64,000 nt of DNA, taken from the NCBI GenBank assembly GCA_024752435.1, contig CP103035.1, positions 1,922,001 to 1,986,000 of the forward strand. Reading direction: 5' to 3'. The stretch comes from Allantophomopsis cytisporea. Taxonomy: Eukaryota; Ascomycota; Leotiomycetes; Phacidiales; Phacidiaceae. Position 1 is the stretch's first letter. Every line of letters starts with the position of its first letter. A program made the position numbers and the translations under genes. Of the stretch, positions 54,923 through 64,000 are shown one piece after another. The notes under the pieces were generated by a model that saw nothing but the letters and a program-made list of their open reading frames with translations, was not told the DNA's origin and did no database searches.

Positions 54923-56545
54923 TTTGAATGATGGAAACCTAGCTTGGTGGTGCAGATTCTAGTATGAGACACTAGTTAGCTTTGTCATTTTTGGGAACCA
55001 AACGCGATTGTGCCTTGATGTGGGCTAGATGGAAGAAACGTATGGACAATTAAATGTATGTCGATGAAAGAAGAGGAAAGGCACTCATGCAATGAACATA
55101 ACGTACGATTCGAGTAACAAAGCTCAAGATCTTTCACCGCAGGTAGTGCGATTACGCTGAGCTGTAGGTATAGCTTGTGAATACAGAATCTGTTCGTTGC
55201 GTGTGGCGCTGACAGTCGACGAGAAGATTGAAGGAGCAAAGTCAGTGAGTAGGATATGAGGCGTGGCATGTAGATGTAAGGTGAAGGCAGAGGAAGTCAC
55301 AGTAAGAATTAATTTATACTGCCGCCCACCCTCTTCAATTTCTGAGGTGACCGGTAGTTGGCTTGATAGAGGATTCGCTCGCATTTCGAGAACGTGCAAA
55401 ATTGTATGAGTTCCCTACCAACAAAAATCACAACACCAAAATCCATATAAATACCTCATACATCTGATATGCCGACGCCGAGTAACCGATTGATTAGTCA
55501 TACCTGCATCATCATGAAAAATAAAGTGGGAAGTCATACCTTTCAGAACAAAGTCCGGCACTCAGTTGCCCGAGCCTTAGTCTTCGTCCATAGAAGCTCA
55601 AGCACTTGATAAACATAAGATGCTAGATGGCCGATACCACGCGTGATACAGGATGACTATAACCACTCTATTGTCTTGAGAAAGCCAGGGAACGCGATAG
55701 TGCAAACCTGCCTGAATAATAGCGCTCTTAGACACAAACTTGATAAGGAGAAAGCAGAGTTTTTTCGTTTGAGAATGCAACTGATCCAGACGAAGACTGC
55801 GGTATCTGCAAAGAAGCCTTTCCCATTGGTACGAGACGAGAGAGATGCCTATGATATCGTAAATATTTCTCTATTGGTAAGCCTTACTCCATCATTGCCT
55901 TATACATAGCTGACATTGTCTTCTATTTTCAAGTCGATCCTCTTATGGGTTTTCAAACGCACGCAGCGGACTTCGGAATCGCGAGAGGGTGCGGTATGTG
56001 TGAATAACCTGGAATCTCAGTACAGATATTAGAGATGCGATATTCTTCGTCTCTCAGGAAACGGGCCTCAACTTCTCTTTGATGAATGTATTGCTCATCC
56101 ATCAGATATTATTTTGTATGCTCCGACGATCAACCGCCTAAGAAATCTGTCAACAGGAATGTTGAACCTCCCCAGGAGTTTTTGAAGCACATTGAAAAAG
56201 TGGAAAATAAATTGGTGATATGTAGACGAGTTTTTCAATTGAAAAATAAACATAAACAAACGAAAAATCAGTTTTGAATTGAAGTACGTTCTTGATCCTC
56301 TTATTTTAGTGAGAAGCATTGCAATGTTTGCAAATGGTTTTACCAGACTGTACTACACATTTGAGAAGTGAATCAACACCCTGAAAAAGAGTGCCTCAAC
56401 GATGTGGTTTTTGCGTGTGAAATGTATTAATCTCTGTCTGATAGTATAGGGGTGCTGCAAAGGATCGTGATGGCTTTATAGTACAAGCTGCTGTTGCTTA
56501 TACTCTTTAGTATGATAAAATTGACAAATGACGAAACAAACTTAG
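54923..56545. other. Intergenic with dispersed repeat and a possible exon
   Basis: This contains dispersed repeat copy 55160-55345. A forward frame at 55643-55877 (LDKEKAEFFRLRMQLIQTKT, then FPLVRDERDAYDIVN) looks like an exon that could splice via GTAAGC to about 55936, but no family is recognised and no start is certain. The rest is AT-leaning and featureless. Confidence 0.35.
55160..55345. repeat. Dispersed repeat, copy 1 (partner 62011-62180)
   Basis: Shares TAGCTTGTGAAT, GTTCGTTGCGTGTGG and CTGCC..CACC..CTTCAATTTCTGAG with 62011-62180 in the same orientation. It has indels, so the copies are not recent. Confidence 0.75.
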
Positions 56546-57149
56546 CTGTGAGCCTATTTCACCTTGATACTCGGAAAGAGAAGACACTGACGGCGAAGGT
56601 ACATACTGTAAAGTCTATGATTCTGGAAATCGTGGACGCCTTGGGGGGAATTGAAGTGTACTTATAGTTGTCAAAGTGCTCCGGCAGTATCCGTGAGCCA
56701 TAAATTTTCTGAGGGCCATCATTTGTGGGACTTTTCATTAGTTCTAAGCATGGGTTAGCTCCACCACAATGTCTTAGCGGTACGAATATGCCTGAGATAT
56801 TCGAGTCAAATAATAAAAGTATTTGTTTATTACGTACTTACTGGAACTCGACAAAACCAAAGATTTTGCGGAGGCTTATTGTTAAGTGTTATCTACCTAC
56901 TTCGAAATCTGGTGGGCTTATACACGTGACATTTTCTAGATGAGGATCATAGAAGGATTAGGGATGAGCTGTAGAAAAATAAACCACTTACAGCAAAGGG
57001 TTGACCACTACATCAAAGACCGGAGCGTGTATGATAATTCTCTAAGAGCATCTAAGAATTTTCTAATTTTGCAATAAATTATTTTCAAACCTATATGGCA
57101 GAAATATGAGTGACAGAACCAGTAAAGTAATAGAACCGCCGACGTGGTA
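56546..57149. repeat. Segmental duplication, copy 2 (partner 34985-35907)
   Basis: Collinear with copy 1, including GACTTTTCATTAGTTCTAAG, TATGCCTGAGATATTCGAGT and CCGACGTGGTAGGACCGG. Followed, as in copy 1, by the 17-bp array, but not by recombinase sequence. Confidence 0.88.
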
Positions 57150-58203
57150 GGACCGGAGGTGTTGCAGGACCGGAAGTCATGTAGGACCGGAAGTGTTGCA
57201 GGACCGGAAGTCATGTAGGACCGGAAGACATGTAGGACCAGAAGTGTTGCAGGGCCAGAAGACATGTAGGACCAGAAGTGTTGCAGGGCCGGAAGATATG
57301 TAGGACCAGAAGTGTTGCAGGGCCAGAAGTCATGTAGGACCGGAAATCATGTAGGACCAGAAGTGTTGCAGGGCCAGAAGACATGTAGGACCGGAAGACA
57401 TGTAGGACCGGAAGTGTTGCAGGACCGGAAGTGTTGCAGGACCGGAAGTGTTGCAGGACCGGAAGTCATGTAGGACCGGAAGACATGTAGGACCAGAAGT
57501 GTTGCAGGGCCAGAAGACATGTAGGACCAGAAGTGTTGCAGGGCCGGAAGATATGTAGGACCAGAAGTGTTGCAGGGCCAGAAGTCATGTAGGACCGGAA
57601 ATCATGTAGGGCCAGAAGTGTTGCAGGGCCAGAAGTCATGTAGGACCAGAAGACATGTAGGACCGGAAGTGTTGCAGGACCGGAAGTCATGTAGGACCGG
57701 AAATCATGTAGGACCAGAAGTGTTGCAGGGCCAGAAGACATGTAGGACCGGAAGACATGTAGGACCGGAAGTGTTGCAGGACCGGAAGTGTTGCAGGACC
57801 GGAAGTGTTGCAGGACCGGAAGTGTTGCAGGACCGGAAGTCATGTAGGACCGGAAGACATGTAGGACCAGAAGTGTTGCAGGGCCAGAAGACATGTAGGA
57901 CCAGAAGTGTTGCAGGACCGGAAGATATGTAGGACCAGAAGTGTTGCAGGACCGGAAGACATGTAGGGCCAGAAGTGTTGCAGGGCCAGAAGTCATGTAG
58001 GACCAGAAGTGTTGCAGGGCCAGAAGTCATGTAGGACCAGAAGACATGTAGGACCGGAAGTGTTGCAGGACCGGAAGTCATGTAGGACCGGAAATCATGT
58101 AGGACCAGAAGTGTTGCAGGACCAGAAGTCATATAGGACCAGAAGTTTTGCAGGGCCAGAAGTCATATAGGACCAGAAGTTTTGCAGGGCCAGAAGAGCA
58201 GCA
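57150..58203. repeat. 17-bp tandem array, about 62 units
   Basis: Monomers of 17 bp run without interruption. Main types are GGACCGGAAGTCATGTA, GGACCGGAAGTGTTGCA, GGACCAGAAGACATGTA and GGGCCAGAAGTGTTGCA. Longer blocks of several monomers recur (for example around 57245-57360 and 57490-57600), so the array expanded by multi-unit duplication. Open frames on both strands are a consequence of the repeat, not genes. Confidence 0.95.
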
Positions 58204-59381
58204 GGACCACCGACGTGGTGGAACCAGCAAACTGGCAGATTCGGCGAGTATTGAAATTGATGAAGTGGTAGCGTAAGGTCGAAGGACGAATTCGAAGGGG
58301 TCCAAAAGGGAATTGGTCAAAAGTAAGTGTCAAAAGAGAAATGGGTCAGGTTTGAGACAGTGGTCTCCCGAAACAGGATTACATACAGTGCAGGAAACCA
58401 ACAGGCGAGCGCACAGTTGGAACCCTTGAGACTCAGAGAGGCGAGAGCACAGTCTGAGCCGACAGAAGATATTCACCTGAACGTGAGAGAACCATGAAGT
58501 GAAGAGAGCCAAGATGGCGCTTGCATGAGGTTGGAGAGGTATTAGGAAGAACTGCGGTGTTGTTATTGTAGCTCGGAGAAGGTTAACATGACACACACGT
58601 ATGATCCTGTCAATCAAGGCACACATTGAGACGTGAAACCGCGACATTCATAGCAAAACGCGATAGCGATCAAAAATCGAGCATTTACGGTCAACGACGG
58701 CATATTTGGAATCAGGAAATGATTTTGAGCAACACTTATGATAAATCGAGTTTCTAGCTCATCCACAGCACGAATAGAGGTCGAATCAAGTTAGGAACTG
58801 CTAGGTGGGCAGTCCGCCTCATCTATGGTAGTCAATACCCATTCATATCGTACCCACCAATATTCTGGCTGTTGCCAAATATACTCTTCATTCCTTTTCT
58901 AATAACACATATAAATGCCATGTTATCCAAGTCCCAACCCATCAATTCCACGTAATAAAATCAAGGGGGATTTCTGATCGCAAGTAATCATCTTCCCACG
59001 CTTGCAAGAACGATCTTCAAGCCGGTATAGCAGCTGCCCCGGGATGGTTCATTGCTGTAGCCAAATAACAGATCATGTGATGCTGACATTTTGGCTGAAT
59101 GCGATAACTGTCTTTCTCTTAAAGGATTTCGTGACAGAAGAAGTCGACGAGAAGGATATGGATCCGTGCCAACGACGATGTTATAAATGATTGAGATCTT
59201 TCACACCTTTCGACCATGTACGAAGGAGCCTCTTTTGTTATCATTGGAATGTGGTGTGAGCTGAGTCCGTAGACGAGAGGAAATGCACATAAGTGCCGGC
59301 TAGGATCTATCGCAATATGTCACCACACTTAACAATTAACATGAATCAAGCAACGCAGCAAAGCTGATTTACACAGAAGCT
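58204..59381. other. Intergenic downstream of the array
   Basis: This begins with a last copy of the GACGTGGT box (58209-58228), then the second copy of the 300-bp dispersed repeat (58367-58672). Nothing else is recognised up to the next gene. Confidence 0.5.
58367..58672. repeat. Dispersed repeat, copy 2
   Basis: The partner of 50103-50412, same orientation. It diverges by substitutions and a small indel (ACACACACG) near 58592. Confidence 0.85.
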
Positions 59382-60410
59382 ATGTTTTGGTAAGTATGAA
59401 CCTACTCGTATGTTTTCGTAACTCACAATTATAGTGAAATGGAGCCCAAAGTTGCCAATTCAGTTGCGCGCAACGATTCTCATCACTGGACAATGGGGTC
59501 TTCTGTGATTTGCGAAAAGCTTGAGCATGGCAAAATTATGTCAACCACTGCAATCGCCGAATGGCAGGATGGCGATGCTACATATTGTCTTCTGAACCGA
59601 CCCAAATGCGAACCTCTAATTCCTACAGGAGATTATGAGGTCGATAGAGTTCATTTAGGAGGGACTTCAGCAGCCGTATGGAATATCGGACAGAATGCAT
59701 TTTGCAAAGTACACGCGTGGCGTGACGAACTCGAACTCGAAGCCAACACAATCAAGTTCGTCAAAGAGAAATTCCCTGACATCCCTGTACCAGAAGTCAT
59801 ATACTCTTGGATCGACCGAAGCTACAATCGTACGTTCCTTATTACGAGAAGAATAGAAGGACAAACATTAGAGCAGGCTTGGCCTCACCTTTCTATGTTA
59901 CAGCGTACAAAAATTGCCGACGGGATTACAAAGTACTGTATCTCTCTTGCATCGTGTACTTCAGCGAATATGGCGTCTGTGTCCGGTTATGGTGTCAATG
60001 AGCCCCGACTGATGACGGACGCTGAGTCGACGCATCCTACATGGCTGCCAAGGACTATGGGTCCATTCTCATCTGAGCTTGCCGCAGAGTACCTTACAGA
60101 GATGTCGAGCTCGCTTCCTCCTCCTATTGAAGATACATTTTTTTTCTACCACGCCGATCTTGGACCGACTAATGTAATAGTCTCGGAAGATGGAGATTGT
60201 ATCAATGGCATTATTGACTGGGAGTCAGCAGCGTACTATCCACGATTTTGGCTGGCGACAAAGCCCGAGATTGCATCAGCATTTTGGCTCGAGTGTTCAA
60301 CTGATGAACCAAAACTATGGGGAAGACTTCTGTCCGAGAGGCTTCAGAGACTTGGGTTTCCATGTTTAGCAACGGTGTTTCGTGAATGGGACAAAAGAAG
60401 GATAATGTAG
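59382..60410 (+). CDS. Aminoglycoside-phosphotransferase-family (APH) protein
   Basis: Predicted exons are 59382-59389 and 59435-60410, giving 327 aa beginning MFCEMEPKVANS; alternatively translation starts at 59439 (323 aa) without the 45-nt intron. The kinase-like fold is clear: N-lobe SAAVWNIGQNAFCKVHAW with Lys in the ATP site, FLITRRIEGQTLEQAWPHL, the catalytic Brenner motif FYHADLGPTNVIV (Asp and Asn) and the metal-binding Asp in INGIIDWESAAYYPRFW. Fungal members are numerous and phosphorylate small molecules or have no known substrate; antibiotic resistance should not be assumed. It looks intact and typical in length. Confidence 0.85.
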
Positions 60411-60686
60411 TGACAAGAGCTATTTGTTCATATTTATGAAATATACATTGGTTTATTGTTCTTCAGGAGGAAGCAGATTGCCTTTGTTACATGAGTGAAG
60501 TGACATAGTGTAACGAGTGAATCTGATTGTTCCAACTTCAACAGCTATCCAACTTATTGGATCAAAGGCAGAACGACAACGACATTGCTTTGGCAGAGCA
60601 AAGGAATTTGCACTAAACGCATCTGAGTTAGCGTGAGAAATAAGTGAGGGGCTAACAAACAACATACCTGAATAAGGCAATAAAGA

Positions 60687-61096
60687 TCATTCCATGGGTG
60701 CTCCACAACCTTCACATTTTTTTACGCTCGTATTGTTGTTGTAATTGCAGTTCTTGTTGGTACAGCTCTTCTGATCCTTAAGACCTTCGATAATTATCTG
60801 CGCCATCCTGGCATACGCACTTGATTGGTGTTGTAGAATAGGTATAAAGGGTTCTTGATTCTAAGAGATGATAAGTAATTTTGTTTAACTGAGGCAAAGT
60901 GAGCATGACCTACGATATACGAATAATTTGTAGCTGAAAGTTCTTGAATGTGGGTTGTAAATGTTTGGCAGAAATTATCTTTATATAAATTACTGGCTAA
61001 GTTACGACATAAGGCAATCGGATATTCACGGGCTATCAGTTGATTCAGCGCCTTCGAAGATGACCAACAACTAGTACACAACTTGGCTGAGATCAT
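60687..61096 (-). CDS. Putative small protein with zinc-ribbon-like tail
   Basis: The reverse-strand frame from 61096 encodes CTSCWSSSKALNQLIAREYP then ALCRNLASNLYKDNFCQTF. After a probable intron, a second open piece (about 60804-60687) ends in KSCTNKNCNYNNNTSVKKC then EGCGAPME-stop. That CxxxxC...CxxC arrangement resembles RanBP2/Npl4-type zinc fingers. No splice join in phase was confirmed, so the model is provisional. An open frame at 60680-60453 is further downstream and unassigned. Confidence 0.3.
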
Positions 61097-62387
61097 TGGT
61101 ACTCACAGCTTGAGTCCTACCATCTTTACACACATGTGAAGCTGGTGCATGTGACGTACAGAAGAAATTTCGGTATTGACAGCGGTCTTACAATCATATG
61201 TCTATGGCTGCAAAGTTCGATATATTGCGTCTGAAGCTGGATAGTATCGAATCAACGGTTTGGCTAAGACAGATAAGGGTTGGCAGTGGCTGAGTACCCT
61301 AGTAGGATTATGCAGACTCATTTTCGTGATCTGGCTTCATATGGAGTGAAGTGTAATACATAAGAGTGTTGGTGGCTTCTGCATACGATAAGTCAACTGT
61401 GCGATTATTATAACCGGATAAGAGAAGACCAGATGAGGGATGATAACAGTCTAGGGACAGGCAGGTCGCGCCTGCTTTTTAGGAGTCCAAAATAATCGTC
61501 TATATATTGCAAATTATCGTGAAGTTAGTGAATGACTATCAACAAGACCAAGACTCTTGTGTCAAATCCCATTTTCCCCTCGTATGGACTCGAATCAGCT
61601 CTTTGACCAGACACTTACAGGAGGTGCTTGCACTGACCAACCAGAACAACAATTTGAGCTTATGCCTTGCTGGCATCCAGGGCTGTACTCCGACAAAAAA
61701 GACCGGAAGTCCTAAGAAGGGGTGCATGAGAAGCTGCACTCATCAAAATTCGGGGAACTTCGCACGTGTATCCTATATCACTAGTGTAAACTTTAGATAG
61801 CGAACCTTTTCGCTATCCTTGTTATCGTATAAGCGAGTGCTGATCAAAAGGATTGTCAGTCTTTGTCCATAAGTGCTGTGTACTTTCAACTCTCGAGCTG
61901 CCTTCATACAGTCGGTCGCAGCAGCTATTTTATTAGTTGTTGACAGCTCGTGGGCTACTCGTAGTGGCACTTCATTCATCGGCAGGTGGTGGGAACAGAC
62001 CGTGCTATGGGTCTAGCTTGTGAATTCAGAATCAGTTCGTTGCGTGTGGTGCTGACAGGTGATAAGAAGATTAAAACCGTGAAGAGAGCGAAGTGAACGA
62101 GCGAAATGTGAGGCATGGCGTGGTATGGTGAAGGCAGATAAAGTCATAGTGGAACTGCTGCCCACCTTTTCAATTTCTGAGCGCCTGTCTTTTGAGCGCC
62201 TGTCTTTTTTGAGCACCCTTCTCTCTTGAGCACCCTTCTCTGAATCCCTTCTCTTAATCATTTTTTTCTCTTGAATGTCTTCTCTTAACCACGTTCTTCT
62301 CCTAAGCTCTTGTCTCTCTTCGTTAGTTTATCTTCAGTGTTCTACGCACACCCGCAAATGCTCTTTAATGCTTTTTAGTCTTCGGTT
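61097..62387. other. Intergenic with dispersed repeat
   Basis: About 1.3 kb with no recognised gene. The right part is the dispersed repeat at 62011-62180, followed by a run of short repeats built on TTGAGCACCCTTCTCTC (62180-62300). Confidence 0.45.
62011..62180. repeat. Dispersed repeat, copy 2 (partner 55160-55345)
   Basis: Same orientation as the copy at 55160-55345. It lies just downstream of the point where the ferric-reductase fragment ends, so it may mark the breakpoint. Confidence 0.75.
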
Positions 62388-62930
62388 TTACAAAATCTCT
62401 GGAATTATATACTCTTGGTCGCTGAAAGATCTCGCGCAATATTTCTCAATAGTGATGTAAGCACGACGACATCCCCAAATGATGCCATTACGATAAAAAA
62501 CACTGCCACACTTGATAAGGCTCTTTGAAGTGGTCAGTGAGATTCCTACCCAGTCTGCGAAAGATGAGAAGTGAGGGACTGCAAGAAGTGGACTTGCATT
62601 GATCAATGCGAGAGTCCCAGCTTGCAGACCAGCCTCAGAAATGGTGCAAAACTTGAAGCTGACACGAAAGCTATTTGATGTAGTCTGGACGATTTTGAAG
62701 CTGACACAAAGAACATTTAGTGTAATATAGACAACTTGTAAGACAAGACTGCCTCGACTCCATGGTCCTATAAGTGAGTGGCGATTGATGATGTACAGAT
62801 ATACGAGATGCTTTGATATGAGCAAATTGATATATCTGACAGTTTGTGCGACACTAGGTCGTAAGTTGATGAGTATCACGATGATGAAAATGCCGCCGAC
62901 GGCAATGGCATATTTTTGAGTTATTTCCAT
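62388..62930 (-). pseudogene. Ferric-reductase (FRE) 5' fragment
   Basis: The frame starts MEITQKYAIAVGGIFIIVIL at 62930, with a first membrane helix. It then has VRYINLLISKHLVYLYII, SLIGPWSRGSLVLQVVYI and AGTLALINASPLLAVPHF followed by SSFADWVGISLTT. This order is the N-terminal part of fungal ferric-reductase transmembrane proteins (helices before the haem-binding core). A small internal duplication (VSFKI...VSFKF) is visible. The haem-ligating helices, the FAD-binding and the NADPH-binding domains are absent downstream, where repeat sequence takes over. It is therefore a truncated relic. Ferric reductases are recurrent Starship cargo. Confidence 0.68.
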
Positions 62931-62996
62931 GATTGAATATTGTACGAAAGAATTGAATGGTTCTAAGGATGATCGAGAAAGCTGAATTAATAGCAA

Positions 62997-64000
62997 AGTT
63001 TTTCAAACTGAGGAAAGAGCAGGAAGGCAATAAGATGGCTGTTCCAGTTCAACGATCTATGTAATAGATGAATTAGGCGGCAAGTCCATGATACGAGTGG
63101 TGAATACGCTGCGTACTGTTCGAAATGTGAGGGTGGAACAGAAAGAGCGATGTGATCTCGACCCTATAAAGTAGGTGAAGCAAAAGATGAAACAGAAGCC
63201 ACTGGCTAGGTCTTGTCTAAGTTTAAATAAATCGGTCGAGAGCAGTGGGTCTATATTCAAGGGATGATAGAGGAAGTGCATTGATGATGTTATTATTTGT
63301 ATGAAGCAGATCTCTAGGCCTCAGTATTTTGAGGATCTCGAAGACCCCTAGTGAAGCGCGACTGCTCATAGCGAGTCGAATAATATTTTGTTGAAAGCTA
63401 CATTAATGGGTCATATTTAATTGTCTTACCCTTAATTTTGTGCCTATTGTTAAGAAGTGGAGTGCCAATGTGATCGCCGGTCAAGTTAGCCTCTGCCCCA
63501 CAAAATATAGCCTGAGGTGTAAATGGGTCAGACTTGGCCAAGTCCTAATATGACTGCTATTCCCTCTAATATTCTCCATCGTTGCTATCCGTCAAAGAAC
63601 GGCTGTGATTTGCTCTTCAACTAATCTGTTAGGCTCTGGTATATCATTACACTCACATTGAAAGATTAAATATGTTGGAGGAAATCACTGGCTTCGATCA
63701 CGCTCCTAAAGGTAGTGTATTACCTACTCTAAGCTTTGAGACGGTATGTCCCCAGTCTATCATCGATTACTTCGTCTGACTTTTCCAGAGGCCCTTTACG
63801 ATGTCATCTACTAGTTGAAGAAAGAACGTGTAACATTCGGTTCCTATCTGAGTCGTCACCCATCCTCACGTAAGGTTGCAATAACAACATTTCAAGATAT
63901 AATTGATTCGGTCTCGCTTATCCCAGACATAACTACGCCCGGTACTCGACAAGGTTCTCCGTTCAGTGCCACTGATCGGAGCCTATCGATATATCAAGAC
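62997..64000. other. Right end of window, no recognised gene
   Basis: The last kilobase contains scattered short frames only and two isolated AAATGGGTCA-like words (about 63403 and 63520) related to the GACCCATC arrays. No element terminus or target-site copy was recognised. Confidence 0.4.

Noticed and set aside
57466..58132. Long open frames on both strands (up to 176 codons) rich in PVLHDFRSYMTSG-like repeats
   Set aside because: They are products of the 17-bp tandem array, which happens to lack stops; the composition is repeat-driven, and several frames are open at once.
57150..58203. Possible CRISPR array
   Set aside because: The 17-bp units are contiguous with no spacers, and the genome is fungal.
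59382..60410. Antibiotic-resistance cargo gene
   Set aside because: The APH fold is clear, but fungal APH-family proteins are numerous and mostly unrelated to drug resistance; nothing in the sequence supports that role.

Overview
The window is from a filamentous ascomycete (Pezizomycotina). It has introns of about 45-70 nt with GT..AG borders and CTAAC-type branch sites, fungal-only families (DUF3435, DUF3723, NACHT-WD40 receptors, an NRPS-like reductase), and an AT-rich stretch with the marks of repeat-induced point mutation (RIP). The class could not be resolved. No rRNA, tRNA or CRISPR array was recognised.

Layout. 1-3.75 kb is AT-rich, gene-less, RIP-like sequence. The composition changes abruptly at about 3.75 kb at a small GC-rich block of nested inverted repeats. 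About 450 bp further in lies an apparently intact DUF3435 tyrosine recombinase (4274-6789), reading away from that edge. This is the 5' architecture of a Starship giant transposon, with the captain gene first. 6.8-14 kb holds a minisatellite, an un-RIPed retrotransposon remnant, an SRPK-type kinase, a small spliced gene and a complete Tc1/mariner element with matched terminal inverted repeats. 15-25.7 kb holds a P-loop NTPase, an adenylation-thiolation-reductase (NRPS-like) gene bracketed by direct repeats, a BTB gene with one nonsense codon, and a threonine-rich secreted protein. 26-34.3 kb is a module of two divergent DUF3723 paralogues on opposite strands, with a coiled-coil protein and a pseudokinase between them. 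34.3-37.6 kb holds a TPR relic, a duplicated segment with a 17-bp tandem array, and a second DUF3435 gene that is truncated and frameshifted. 38-47.8 kb is an inverted pair of NACHT-WD40 NOD-like receptors flanking a nucleoside-phosphorylase effector. The effector's C-terminus carries a short Gly-rich motif that also occurs at both receptor N-termini. 48-64 kb is gene-poor and repeat-rich: a decayed 2OG oxygenase, a kinase-like gene, a dynamin stalk/GED-like protein without a GTPase domain, a 1-kb 17-bp array, an aminoglycoside-phosphotransferase-family gene, and a ferric-reductase 5' fragment.

How it fits together. DUF3435, DUF3723, NOD-like receptors and ferric reductases are the families repeatedly reported as Starship captain and cargo, and all four are here. 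The best single reading is the 5' portion of a Starship inserted in or beside an AT-rich RIPed region, with pieces of a second, decayed element inside it. The right end is not in view. The other point of special interest is the receptor/effector cluster, a candidate two-component amyloid-type signalling unit. Exon structures are manual predictions from reading frames and splice sites; several are supported by equal exon lengths in paralogues.
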